Part shown: in pieces, positions 35,601 to 43,054 of the stretch
Layout of the letters: each line of letters begins with the position of its first letter
How positions within the stretch are numbered: the first letter of the stretch is position 1
From: Mongoliimonas terrestris
Lineage (GTDB): Bacteria > Pseudomonadota > Alphaproteobacteria > Rhizobiales > Pleomorphomonadaceae
Direction of reading: 5' to 3'
Assembly (NCBI RefSeq): GCF_001927285.1
Contig: NZ_MSIG01000002.1
Location: 62,001-126,000, forward strand
Length of the DNA stretch: 64,000 bases
Program-made: the position numbers and the translations under genes
The notes under the pieces: generated by a model
What the model was told of the DNA's origin: nothing
The model's database searches: none
What the model saw: only the letters and a program-made list of their open reading frames with translations

Positions 35601-35840
35601 GCGGGCGACCGCGTTCCGGGAACCGGGACGGCGGTCTACGGCATCCCGCAGCTGGAACCGCGCCTGGAGTTCGCCGTCGCCCAGCTCGGCTTCCGCACCA
35701 AGGAGGGCCGGTTCTTCGAGAACAGCGAGATCGTCCCGGACATCCTCGTGCCGACCGACCCGAATGCCCTCGCCCCGGACCACGACCCCCAGTTGGAGGC
35801 CGCGGTGAAGGCGCTCTTGGAGACGCTCGATCGCAAGTGA
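32616..35840 (+). CDS. secreted Tricorn-like protease (S41) with beta-propellers
   Basis: 1,074 residues from the ATG at 32616. Signal peptide ~1-25 (ALA|EGLD). Repeated PD40/TolB-type blades (SPDGSTLAF, APDGKSIAF, SPDGRKLLYASDR) fill residues ~40-690. A C1 helical domain follows, then PDZ (~790-860: AGVLDGGPADAPGSLLVPG) and the S41/Tricorn core. The catalytic tetrad looks intact: S757-H758 (NASHMF), S978 (SYSDGS) and E1038 (ENSEIVPDI). Tricorn homologues degrade peptides; this one is probably periplasmic, where it could process proteasome-independent peptide debris. Confidence 0.9.
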   Translation: MRFLTIALASALALTGGLQVGAALAEGLDPAQPLWMRTPAISPDGSTLAFTYRGRIHTVDAAGGEAKPLTDPQFRSTDPVWAPDGKSIAFSADVFNAGDVYTVPLDGGEIRRLTYGGLLDLPLAFTPDGSDVIVFASGTAPMNANFMDGISRFFPGKVMSVPAKGGRERPFMPVPTRQASLSNDGKLLAYASVGSLEVTVRKRQISDGTSDIWIFDRTTGRHRQLTHHRSNEKSPVFSADGRFVYYTAEMPANGEVDVDAQPVSTNVWRIPVDGAAAPEQLTFHDTLPVRGLSISRDGTLAYGYDGEIWTLAPGGKPAKVAVRIAQGTLATGREPVDANDQVTEVAVSPDGSELALIARGDVFVVQAATGKTRRITDTPQAERSVGFSPDGRKLLYASDRQIDWDLFESRIVRASDAGFVEAAEIEETVLLDTETDLLQPLYSPKGDKVAYRDGRNALHVLDIESGQTSEALPDSASYSYSEGDLSHAWSPDGHYLTTFTGLEIGNSEVEVIEVATGLRHDISRNGFADKRPLFSRDGAMVYWTSDRFTTRQLDDQTATGDVVGTFLSREAAKAFADRKPIVPGAPDFAGAPDRTLRLTGLSQTVLFTDLGADGETLTVVSTLTGADLFGYAFDIRTGAAKPLFQAAATGTEAFAVDRDGRTLYVTGAGKVDAYDLATGAASAIPFDTTAPRDLREEMAYLFDHQWRLVQSKFYDKAMHGVDWPKMRGLYAKHLPHISHWEDLAELVAEMQGELNASHMFSSFKPDEPRWDRIGMLGLYYDRDHAGPGFKVAGVLDGGPADAPGSLLVPGAVIMAVDGVTIGPDAEIGPLLNGKIGKTVLLGVAAPGSGLNSMAEQTVTPIDADAEAHLAYLRWVKQRRAIVETLSGGRLGYVHVAAMNDLEMRKVFGELLGRYDKAEAAVIDVRFNTGGFLHDQLVTFVTGRRHSGLFTRNGADLGLSPYDRWARPTAMVQNAFSYSDGSIFPAYYKIEGLGPIAGDRVPGTGTAVYGIPQLEPRLEFAVAQLGFRTKEGRFFENSEIVPDILVPTDPNALAPDHDPQLEAAVKALLETLDRK

Positions 35841-36360
35841 GAGCAGCACGTTGGGCGCGTCTGCCCACGCCGAGTGTGAGACCCTGGAACCGCCCGGAAG
35901 GTCGATCACCGCACCGGTGTCCCGCTTCTGGCGGACCATGGACTGGTGACCGGCGGCAGCCTCGATCAGCCACTCGCGCCTGGCCGCCGACCGCGCGTCG
36001 GTTAAAGGGGCGCTGTGCGTGCCAACGCCGAAGGTCTGGGCGACCATCTGGGCGCAGTCTTGGTTGGCCACCGAAGGTGCGCGCGAATCGGCGATGATCC
36101 GCCGTTCAGCTTTCGCATTCGGGGTCACCGACCTGATGATCCTCCATATAGTCGCAGCCCAACACCGGAACGGCGACGCCGGCCTCAGCTTGGCTGTGCG
36201 CACCGATCACGCGCAGGACACGGCCGGCGTAGCCCACGAAGGCGGGTCATACGGAGGCTTAACGAACTGTGGCCGGTTGCACGATCACGGTGGACCGCTA
36301 GGGTTGCGTGCCGGTGCACGCATCTGGGCTCAAGGCGCTGAACTAATTGGCAGAAAGAAG
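35841..36360. other. 520-bp non-coding spacer left of attL
   Basis: No gene I can support. Several short frames cross it in different phases (for example 36019-36408, + strand, which runs into the attachment site), but none has recognisable motifs or sensible codon use. Originally this DNA lay directly downstream of tRNA-Gln, before the element inserted. It may include decayed remnants of earlier insertions. Confidence 0.4.
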
Positions 36361-36382
36361 ATTGGCTGGGGGACCTGGATTC
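36361..36382. repeat. attL core (22-bp direct repeat)
   Basis: Begins ATTGGCTGGGGGACCTGG and ends ATTC, identical to 53674-53695. The match stops after this point (T versus G at the next base). It is a copy of the tRNA-Gln 3' end: acceptor stem, discriminator, CCA and part of the T-arm. Confidence 0.88.
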
Positions 36383-36450
36383 TAATCCTAGGCGTCCTAA
36401 GTCACTGACAACGCTAAAACCTATTGCCTTTCAGCCCCTTACAAGCCACA

Positions 36451-36475
36451 ACTGTTACGGCTGACTGTTACGGCT
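36451..36475. promoter_or_regulatory. putative integrase arm-type binding sites (left)
   Basis: Two direct copies of ACTGTTACGGCT (36451-36462 and 36464-36475) lie between attL and the integrase gene. A 16-nt segment, GGCTGACTGTTACGGC (36459-36474), recurs exactly at 53608-53623 near attR in the same orientation. Such paired repeats near both ends are typical of integrase arm sites. Confidence 0.6.
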
Positions 36476-36497
36476 TGCAGGAACAGACGGGGCACAC

Positions 36498-38264
36498 ATG
36501 GCACTCGCGACCAACCTCACCCGGCGATCCGGATCGAAGAACTACTACGTGCGCCGAGAGGTGCCGAAGGAGCTTCAGCCGATCATCGGCAAGCGCGAGG
36601 TTTGGGTGTCGACCGGCACGTCGGACCCCCGTGAGGCCAAGCGCAAGGCCCGCGCCATCCACGACCGCCTGGAGGCCGAATGGGATGCTGCCCGGCCCCG
36701 GACCACCTTGACCGACGACGATATCGAGCACGCCGTGTGGACCCGGTATCTCGCCATCCTGGAGACCGACGAACGCTTCCGGACCGAACTGCCGACCGAC
36801 GAAGACCTGGATGACGTATGGGCCGAGCTGACCAAGGACTATGACGACGACGACCTGGAGGCCTTCCGCATCCTCCGGTCGCTTCGTGACGCCGCCACCG
36901 AAGACCGCGACCGGCGCCTCGCCCGTCTCCGGACCCTGAACACGGCCTTGACCACCAACGAGACACGCCCCGTCCGCGACGTGGTCGACGCCGTGCTCGC
37001 CGAGCAGCGCGTCGAGATCCACCGATCGGACCCGGCACACAAGAAGCTCTCGCACCACCTGATGCGGGCCGAGCGGGAAGCCCTCGCCCGCACCTTCGAA
37101 CGCGACAAGAACGTGTTCCACGGCAAGCCCAAGGACCCCGTCGTCAAGCCGCCGTCGCGGCCACACATCGCGGCCTCGCCCGACGAAACCGTAATGGCGA
37201 TGTTCGAACGCTACGCCCGTGAGAACCCGAACAACGTCAAGCCCGACACCCTCGCCCAGGCCCGCGCCGCCGTGCAGATGTTCGCCGACTTCGTTGGACC
37301 GAAGTTCGCCGCGACGGCAATCGACAAGAAGGCAGTCCGCGACTGGAAAGCCCTCCTACTCGACTACCCGGTGAAGGCCAGCGAGACCAAGGCGTTTCGA
37401 GGCCTCGGCCTCCGTGAGATCATCGAAGCCAACAAGACGGAGGGAAAGCCCGCCATCACCCCGCGCACCGTCAACCGCTACCTCTCCGGCCTGTCGGCCT
37501 TCTGCGACTGGTTGCGGGTGAACGACTACATCCCCGCCAACCCGTGCGACGACCTACTTCTCAAGGTCGACAAGAGATCCAAGCGCCGCCCGTTCACGAC
37601 GGACGAACTCAACAAGCTATTCCGCGCGCCCCTCTTCACCGGCTGCATGTCGGAAGACCGGCTGCACGTGCCCGGCAACCTCGTTATCGATGAACACGAA
37701 TATTGGCTTCCGCTCGTCATGCTCTTCAGCGGCGCCCGCCCCGCCGAGATCGCCCAGCTTCTCGTCACAGACGTTCGGCAAGAGCATGACCACTGGATCA
37801 TGCACATAACCACCACGGCCGACGAAGACGACGACCGCAGCGTGAAGACCGCAGGCAGCATGCGCGTGGTGCCGGTTCACTCCGAACTGGTGCGGCTTGG
37901 CTTCATCGGCTTCCGGAACCGGCAAGCGGACAAGGGCGAGAAGCGGTTGTTCCCCCGCGCCGAGCGCAACAAGCGCGGCCAGATCGCCGCCGACTTCTCC
38001 CGCGCCTTCACCCGGCAAGTGCTGAAGGGAATAGACCTGGAGGACCCAGGCCGCTTGTCGCTCTACAGCTTCCGCCACGGCTTCATTGACGCCATCCGCC
38101 GCGCCGGCCTCCTGGATGAGGCCTTCGGTTTCATCGTCGGCCACACCAAGGCAACGACCACCGGCATCTATGGCACCCTGCCTCAAGGCATGCTGACGCA
38201 GCGCATCGAGATTGTGGAGAAGGTCGCCTATCCCGGCCTAGACCTAGCTCATCTTTATAGATGA
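36498..38264 (+). CDS. int: tyrosine-type integrase
   Basis: 588 residues. The N-terminal ~230 residues include a DUF6538-like start (LTRRSGSKNYYVRREVPKEL) and a long charged helical region. A SAM-like core-binding domain spans ~235-350 and the catalytic domain ~355-588. Catalytic residues: R in LFSGARPAEIAQLL, the second R in LYSFRHGFIDAIRR (the usual first His of HxLRH is Ser here), GHTKATTTGIYG with the probable nucleophile Tyr, and K in SVKTAGSMRVVPVH. It catalyses integration at tRNA-Gln. It lies 115 bp from attL. Confidence 0.92.
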   Translation: MALATNLTRRSGSKNYYVRREVPKELQPIIGKREVWVSTGTSDPREAKRKARAIHDRLEAEWDAARPRTTLTDDDIEHAVWTRYLAILETDERFRTELPTDEDLDDVWAELTKDYDDDDLEAFRILRSLRDAATEDRDRRLARLRTLNTALTTNETRPVRDVVDAVLAEQRVEIHRSDPAHKKLSHHLMRAEREALARTFERDKNVFHGKPKDPVVKPPSRPHIAASPDETVMAMFERYARENPNNVKPDTLAQARAAVQMFADFVGPKFAATAIDKKAVRDWKALLLDYPVKASETKAFRGLGLREIIEANKTEGKPAITPRTVNRYLSGLSAFCDWLRVNDYIPANPCDDLLLKVDKRSKRRPFTTDELNKLFRAPLFTGCMSEDRLHVPGNLVIDEHEYWLPLVMLFSGARPAEIAQLLVTDVRQEHDHWIMHITTTADEDDDRSVKTAGSMRVVPVHSELVRLGFIGFRNRQADKGEKRLFPRAERNKRGQIAADFSRAFTRQVLKGIDLEDPGRLSLYSFRHGFIDAIRRAGLLDEAFGFIVGHTKATTTGIYGTLPQGMLTQRIEIVEKVAYPGLDLAHLYR

Positions 38265-38266
38265 TT

Positions 38267-38333
38267 CTTACAATGTAAGTATTGAGCATGCATGCGTTGC
38301 CTGATATCCTATTGGCAGTTTCGTCAATAGGAT
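38267..38333 (+). promoter_or_regulatory. operator-like palindromes before the structural operon
   Basis: Two perfect inverted repeats: CTTAC-AAT-GTAAG (38267-38279), and ATCCTATTG/CAATAGGAT with a 10-nt loop (38306-38333). The second repeat includes the first two bases of the portal start codon at 38332. They lie in the AT-rich 67-bp gap after the integrase. They may be repressor operators, or the second may act as an mRNA hairpin that hides the portal start. Confidence 0.5.
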
Positions 38334-39597
38334 GCAGGCGTTGGACCTCAAGGACTTCAAAAACCGAATTCTCGGCCGCGCCGCGCCTCCGGTTGAGGAA
38401 AAGGCCGCGCCGGCGTCGTTCGGCTTCGAACAGTTCGCCTTTCCGGCGGTTGCGTCTGGCGTGTCCGTTGGTCCGCAGAACGCGATGCGCGTTCCCGCCG
38501 TGCTCCAGGCCGTGCGTCTCATTTCCTCGACCGTCGCCTCGCTTCCGGCCCGCGTCTTCGTTGGCGGCACCAATGGCGTGAAGACTGAGGACGCCACGCA
38601 CCCCGTCTTCGACCTCCTGCATTCCCAGGCGAACCCCTGGACCCCGGCGCCGCGCTTCTTCGAAGTCCTCACGGTCGACGCCCTTCTTCATGGCAACGCC
38701 TACGCCCTGGTGAACCGAGTCAACGGTCGCGCCGTGGAGCTGCACCGCCTCGCCCCTGGCACCGTGTCGCTTGAGCTGGACCTCTACAGCGGCGAACCGC
38801 GCTACCGTGTCGGCGACAACCGCGCCCAGCGTGTCTATGCCTGGTCCGACATCATCCACGTCGCCGCCCCCACGCCGGCCTATGATGGCGTGCAGGGTGT
38901 CAGCCCCGTGCAGCTCGCCCGCGAAGCCATCGGCCTCGCCCTCGCCTTGGAAGCGCACGCCGCCCGACTGTTCGCCAATGGCGGACGCCCGTCTGGCGTC
39001 TTGACCGTGCCGAAAAAGCTGGACCCGGAGACAGTGGAACGCATGGGCGCCTCGTGGCGTGCCACTCACGGCAACGGCAACAGCGGCGGAACCGTTCTTC
39101 TAGAGCACGGCACCACCTTTCAGCCGCTCGCCTTCAAGTCTGTTGATGCCGAATACATGCTTCAGCGCGAATTCGCGGTCACTGAGATCGCCCGCGCCTT
39201 CGGCATTCCGCCGACGATGCTTTTCCAGCTTCAGCGCGGCACGCACCACAACACCGAAGAGCTGCACCGGCAGTTCGTCGCCCAGACCCTCGCCCCATGG
39301 CTCCGCGCTTGGGAAGGCGCCCTTGAGCGCGTCCTTCTCACGGACGCCGAGCGCCCCACCACGAACATCGAATTCGACACCGCCGTGCTGGTGGAAGCGA
39401 CGCAGACGCAGCGCGCCGAGATCGCTTCGACCTACCGCGCCGCTGGCGTCATGACCGGCAACGAGATCCGCCGCACCCTCAACCTTCCCCCGCACGCCGA
39501 GGGCGACACCCTCGTTTCGCCGCACGTCGCCACCGCCGCGCCCAAGGCCGAGGCAGACGAGCCGGCGCCCACCGAAGAGACCACCAACGATGAATGA
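38332..39597 (+). CDS. phage portal protein, HK97 family
   Basis: 421 residues. It contains AMRVPAVLQAVRLISSTVASLPARVF, LLHGNAYALVNRVNGRAVELHRLAP, GVSPVQLAREAIGLALALEAHAARLFANG and IARAFGIPPTMLFQLQRGTHHNTEE, split across the chain in the normal order for HK97-type portals. It forms the dodecameric DNA gate at the capsid vertex. First gene of the morphogenesis operon. Unusually, no terminase gene precedes it; TerS/TerL lie 8 kb downstream. Confidence 0.93.
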   Translation: MQALDLKDFKNRILGRAAPPVEEKAAPASFGFEQFAFPAVASGVSVGPQNAMRVPAVLQAVRLISSTVASLPARVFVGGTNGVKTEDATHPVFDLLHSQANPWTPAPRFFEVLTVDALLHGNAYALVNRVNGRAVELHRLAPGTVSLELDLYSGEPRYRVGDNRAQRVYAWSDIIHVAAPTPAYDGVQGVSPVQLAREAIGLALALEAHAARLFANGGRPSGVLTVPKKLDPETVERMGASWRATHGNGNSGGTVLLEHGTTFQPLAFKSVDAEYMLQREFAVTEIARAFGIPPTMLFQLQRGTHHNTEELHRQFVAQTLAPWLRAWEGALERVLLTDAERPTTNIEFDTAVLVEATQTQRAEIASTYRAAGVMTGNEIRRTLNLPPHAEGDTLVSPHVATAAPKAEADEPAPTEETTNDE

Positions 39598-39994
39598 CGA
39601 CGACAGCACCGCCGTGACGCTGTTCTTCGGCGACGGCACCCGCCGCTTCAACCTCTCGGCCGACGTCATGCCGGAGCTTGAAGCCCAGTGCGGCGGTATC
39701 GGCGCCCTGGTCTACCGCTTCCACGCCCGGCCGAACGTCTCCTTCACGTTCGCCGACCTTCTGACCGTGCTTCGCCTCGGCCTCATCGGCGGTGGCACAC
39801 CGCCCCAGGTCGCCGCCCGGATTGTGGACACCTACGCCGCCCGCCGGCCCGTCGTGGAAAGCTTCCCGGTCGCCCTCGCAGTGCTCAACAGCAAGTGGTT
39901 CGGAGCCGCAGCAACCGAGGCCGACATCGCCCAGGCCGAGGCCGACGCCAAGACCGACGACGCCCTTTCCAACTCGATTGCCGAAGGCAACTGA
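39590..39994 (+). CDS. GTA gp10-like tail assembly protein
   Basis: 134 residues, overlapping the portal end by 8 bp. It begins DDDSTAVTLFFGDGTRRFNLS, then MPELEAQCGGIGALVYRF and a segment FADLLTVLRLGLIGGGTPP. This pattern is that of the GTA_gp10 family found in Rhodobacter gene transfer agents and alphaproteobacterial phages, considered tail assembly chaperones. Its place between portal and protease is unusual; it normally follows the tail tube gene. Confidence 0.7.
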   Translation: MNDDDSTAVTLFFGDGTRRFNLSADVMPELEAQCGGIGALVYRFHARPNVSFTFADLLTVLRLGLIGGGTPPQVAARIVDTYAARRPVVESFPVALAVLNSKWFGAAATEADIAQAEADAKTDDALSNSIAEGN

Positions 39995-39995
39995 C

Positions 39996-40502
39996 GTGAC
40001 CAACTTCCTGGAGCTGAAGACCTCCATCACCGTTGACGACGAAGGCCTGGTTGCCGGCATCGCATGGCCGTTCGGCACGCCCGACCGTGTCGGCGACGTC
40101 ATCACGCCCGGCGCCTTCAAGGGCGCCCGCGCCCCGCTTCCGATCCTCTTCGGCCACGACCCCAACGACCCTGTCGGCACATGGACCGAGATCACCGAGA
40201 CCGGCGCCGGCCTCCAGGTGAAGGGCCGTCTCCTGATTGACGACGTCGCCCGCGCCCGCGAAGTCCGCGCCCTGGTGCGTGCTGGCGCTGTTGGTGGCCT
40301 GTCGATCGGCTTCTCTACCAAGAAGGCCGCCCCCCGTCGTGGCGGTGGCCGAACCATCACGGACCTAGAACTTGTCGAGATTTCGCTTGTGACGGTCCCA
40401 TGTCATCCAGGCGCCCGCATCACGGCCGCCAAGGACGCCGCAGCTACGATCAAGATCGCTGAGGCTATTCAACGCGCTGCGGCGCAAATCAAGGGAACCT
40501 GA
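39996..40502 (+). CDS. HK97-family prohead protease
   Basis: 168 residues from the GTG at 39996, one base after the upstream stop. It shows the family's order of motifs: AWPFGTPDRVGDVITPGAF, the catalytic His in FGHDPNDPVGTW, the catalytic Ser region GGLSIGFST, and LVEISLVTVPCHPGA. It cleaves the capsid N-terminal scaffold domain during head maturation. It lies directly before the capsid gene. Confidence 0.92.
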   Translation: MTNFLELKTSITVDDEGLVAGIAWPFGTPDRVGDVITPGAFKGARAPLPILFGHDPNDPVGTWTEITETGAGLQVKGRLLIDDVARAREVRALVRAGAVGGLSIGFSTKKAAPRRGGGRTITDLELVEISLVTVPCHPGARITAAKDAAATIKIAEAIQRAAAQIKGT

Positions 40503-40507
40503 ATACT

Positions 40508-41623
40508 ATGTCGTTCGCTTACAAGCCGGACCACTTCGGCGCCATCGCACTCAAGTCGGCCGAGGATGACTCGGACATCATCACCAAGGCCCTCGGCGAT
40601 CTTCAGGCGTCCGTCACGGACAAGCTTGCCGCCGCCCAGGCCCGTATGGATAAGCTTGAGGCCAAGCTCAACCGCCCGGCGATCGTCACGGACACCAAGG
40701 CCGGCGACGACCTGGAGCTGAAGGCGTTCGCCTCCTACCTCCGGACCGGCCGCGTCGAGCACGACCTCAAGGCCCTCATGGTCTCCGCCGGCTCCGGCGG
40801 CATCCTCGCCCCGGACGCCTACCGCGCCACGGTGCTCCAGAAGGTGGCCGAATTCTCGCCGATCCGTGGTCTCGCCCAGACGGTGCAGATGAGCGGCGCC
40901 CTCCTGGAGATCCCGCGCCTTGTGGATGAAGTGCCGGTCGGCGAAGTCGCCGAGGGCGGCACCAAGCCGGAGGCCGAGCCGAGCTTCGAGTCGATCGACG
41001 TCAAGCCGTTCGAGAACGCCGTCATCGTGCCGGTTTCCCAGCACCTCGTGGAAGACGCCGCCATCGACATCCTGTCGTTCGTCGCCAACCACCTCGGCAC
41101 CAAGTTCGGCCAGCGCGAGTCCCGGAACTTCGTTCTCGGCAACGGCACCACCCAGGCCGAAGGCGTGCTCACCTCGGCCGAGATTGGCGTGTTCAACGCC
41201 GCCGACGTCACGATCACCGCCGACGACCTGATCGACACCTTCTATTCGATCAAGTCGCCCTATGCGGCCCGTGGCGCTTGGCTCATGAGCCGGGGCACCA
41301 TGGCCGCCGTGCGCAAGCTGAAGGACACGGACGGCGCCTACCTCTGGCAGCCGGCGCTTGCCTCTGGTCAGCCGCCGACCCTTCTCGGCCGCCCGGTCTA
41401 TGAGGCCGTGGACATGCCCGCCGTCGCCGCCAACGCCACCCCGATCGTCTTCGGCGACTTCGCGTCCGGCTACCTCATCGCCGATCGTATCGACCTCCAG
41501 ATGGTCACCGACGCCCTCACCGGCTTCAACACTGGTGTCGTGAAGATCGGCGCCCGCCGCCGTGTCGGTGGCCGCGTCATCCTCGGCGAAGCCCTCACCA
41601 AGCTGAAGCTCGCCGCTTCCTAA
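40508..41623 (+). CDS. major capsid protein, HK97 fold
   Basis: 371 residues. A delta/scaffold coiled coil at ~25-65 (DIITKALGDLQASVTDKLAAA and onward) is followed by the HK97 core: GSGGILAPDAYRATVLQKVAEFSPIRGLAQTVQM, split as usual, with EGGTKPEAEPSFESIDVKPF and GRPVYEAVDMPAV near the end. The size fits cleavage near residue ~75-90. A hairpin follows the stop. Confidence 0.94.
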   Translation: MSFAYKPDHFGAIALKSAEDDSDIITKALGDLQASVTDKLAAAQARMDKLEAKLNRPAIVTDTKAGDDLELKAFASYLRTGRVEHDLKALMVSAGSGGILAPDAYRATVLQKVAEFSPIRGLAQTVQMSGALLEIPRLVDEVPVGEVAEGGTKPEAEPSFESIDVKPFENAVIVPVSQHLVEDAAIDILSFVANHLGTKFGQRESRNFVLGNGTTQAEGVLTSAEIGVFNAADVTITADDLIDTFYSIKSPYAARGAWLMSRGTMAAVRKLKDTDGAYLWQPALASGQPPTLLGRPVYEAVDMPAVAANATPIVFGDFASGYLIADRIDLQMVTDALTGFNTGVVKIGARRRVGGRVILGEALTKLKLAAS

Positions 41624-41638
41624 TCAAACCCAACCAGA

Positions 41639-41665
41639 TGAGGCCCTGCACAAAGCAGGGTCTCA
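41639..41665 (+). terminator. hairpin after the capsid gene
   Basis: Stem of 11 pairs (TGAGGCCCTGC / GCAGGGTCTCA, one G-U) with a 5-nt ACAAA loop, 13 bp past the capsid stop and before the tail tube gene. No long T-run, so partial termination or 3'-end protection of the abundant capsid message is likely. Confidence 0.55.
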
Positions 41666-41683
41666 CTCTATGGAGCGAATTCA

Positions 41684-42127
41684 GTGGCTAACACGACTGC
41701 AAATTCCAAGTTCTACATCGGCCCGGTGAACAGCACCGCCGATGACGCGACCACCTATGCCGCGCTGACCTATACCGAAGTCGGCGAAATCATGGACCTC
41801 GGCGAACTCGGCGACGAAGTCGAGATCGTCGAATACGAAACCATCGGCGACGCCCGCAAGAAGAAGCTCTCCGGCACCTTCGACGGCGGCACCCACGAAA
41901 TCACCGTCGCCAAGACCGCCGACGACGAAGGTCAGCTTGCCGTCACCCAGGCGCAGACGACCCGTGGGAACTACGCCTTCAAGCTCACCGAGCCCTCCGG
42001 CGAGACGACCTATTTCCGGGGCATCGTTGCCACCGTGAAGAACGTCTATGGCGAGGCGAATTCCGTCGTGCAGCGGAAGATCACGATCGCGGTCAACTCC
42101 CGCCTTGTCGTGGTGGAGCCGGCCTGA
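41684..42127 (+). CDS. phage major tail tube protein
   Basis: 147 residues from a GTG start with GGAG upstream. Beta-rich; FYIGPVNSTADDATTYAALTYTEVGEIMDLGELG and a C-terminal strand NSRLVVVEPA. The TYTEVGEI...GDEVEIVEY...LSGTFDGG run resembles the tail tube proteins of siphophages. Probably the structural protein of a long tail. It overlaps the next gene by one base. Confidence 0.85.
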   Translation: MANTTANSKFYIGPVNSTADDATTYAALTYTEVGEIMDLGELGDEVEIVEYETIGDARKKKLSGTFDGGTHEITVAKTADDEGQLAVTQAQTTRGNYAFKLTEPSGETTYFRGIVATVKNVYGEANSVVQRKITIAVNSRLVVVEPA

Positions 42128-42750
42128 TGGCACGGTTGGCGGCAGACGAGTTTGTCATCAAGTGGGGCACCGAGACGGTGCGCCTCCGGCCGACCTTGCG
42201 TGCCGCCACCATCCTCTGTCGGCGCCACGGTGGCGACTTCCGCGCCATCGTCGCCGGCGTCCTCGCCGGTAACGTGACCATCATCGCCGACGTCATCCGC
42301 ACCACGGTCACGAAGCCCACGACCATCCCGGACGTCTGCCTTTCGCTGCCCAAGCGCGCCATCGAACTCTGCACGGCGCCTGTCTTGGAAGTCGTGCTTG
42401 CCATGGCTGGAATCGATCCCGCCGCCAAGGACACCACCCCGGCCGAGAAGCACACCAAGGCCGAGGCCGTCTCATACGAAAACCACTTCCGGCGCCTCTA
42501 CCAGATCGGCACCGGCTGGCTTGGATGGACCCCGGAAACCACCTGGAGCGCCACGCCCGCAGAGCTTGAGGAAGCCTTCCTCGGCAAGGCCGAGATGCTT
42601 CGCGCGATCCACGGCGGCGAAGACCCCACGGCACCCCAACCCAAGCTTACGGTCGCCGACAAGTTGGCCCGGTTCAAGGCCGGCGCCGTTCGCGAGAAGC
42701 CCGCCCGCACCCCCACCGGACCGGCCATGCACCGGCCCGCGACCGTCTGA
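42127..42750 (+). CDS. putative tail assembly chaperone
   Basis: 207 residues. The N-terminal half (FVIKWGTETVRLRPTLRAATILCRRHGG and a following FRAIVAGVLAGN) resembles phage tail assembly chaperones. The C-terminal part has FRRLYQIGTGWLGWTPETTW and a Pro-rich tail. Its position between tail tube and the following tail genes is the classical chaperone slot (lambda G/GT). No frameshift site was identified. Confidence 0.6.
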   Translation: MARLAADEFVIKWGTETVRLRPTLRAATILCRRHGGDFRAIVAGVLAGNVTIIADVIRTTVTKPTTIPDVCLSLPKRAIELCTAPVLEVVLAMAGIDPAAKDTTPAEKHTKAEAVSYENHFRRLYQIGTGWLGWTPETTWSATPAELEEAFLGKAEMLRAIHGGEDPTAPQPKLTVADKLARFKAGAVREKPARTPTGPAMHRPATV

Positions 42751-42763
42751 AAGAGAACCACCC

Positions 42764-43054
42764 ATGGCCGACCGCTACGCCAACCGCCTGCCCTCGCCGA
42801 CCTTTCCGGCCCGTCGTATTCGCCCGGTGACCTTCTCGGACACTGAAGACTTTCCGCACGGCCCGGCCCGCCTTCTCTGCACCGAAGGCAGCGTCATCAC
42901 GTTCCTGCCCGTCGACAACCCGGACGACGAGCCGATTACCATGTCAGTGACCTACCGGAATTCGCATCGAATTCTGCCGATCATTGTCCGTCGCGTCTTC
43001 GAAACCGGCACCGATCCTTTCATGGTCGGGCACGTCTACGCCGTGGAGGAATGA
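42764..43054 (+). CDS. phage spike base-like protein
   Basis: 96 residues from the ATG at 42764. It contains ITPSDTED-like VTFSDTEDFPHGPARLLCTEG and a C-terminal LPIIVRRVFETGTDPFMVGHVYAVEE. This pattern (SDTEDL...ALYV...LPVRVRRVWATGTT) is that of the GTA spike base protein family (Rcc01079 type). Its presence suggests a head-spike or neck decoration. It overlaps the HNH gene by 4 bp. Confidence 0.6.
   Translation: MADRYANRLPSPTFPARRIRPVTFSDTEDFPHGPARLLCTEGSVITFLPVDNPDDEPITMSVTYRNSHRILPIIVRRVFETGTDPFMVGHVYAVEE

Noticed and set aside
33681..36203. An 840-codon minus-strand frame opposite the Tricorn-like gene
   Set aside because: Mostly a shadow of a gene with clear domains on the other strand. 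Its first ~110 codons lie in the non-coding gap but show no motif.
36019..36408. 129-codon plus-strand frame running across attL
   Set aside because: It joins host and element DNA, has no recognisable motif, and its end is created by the insertion.
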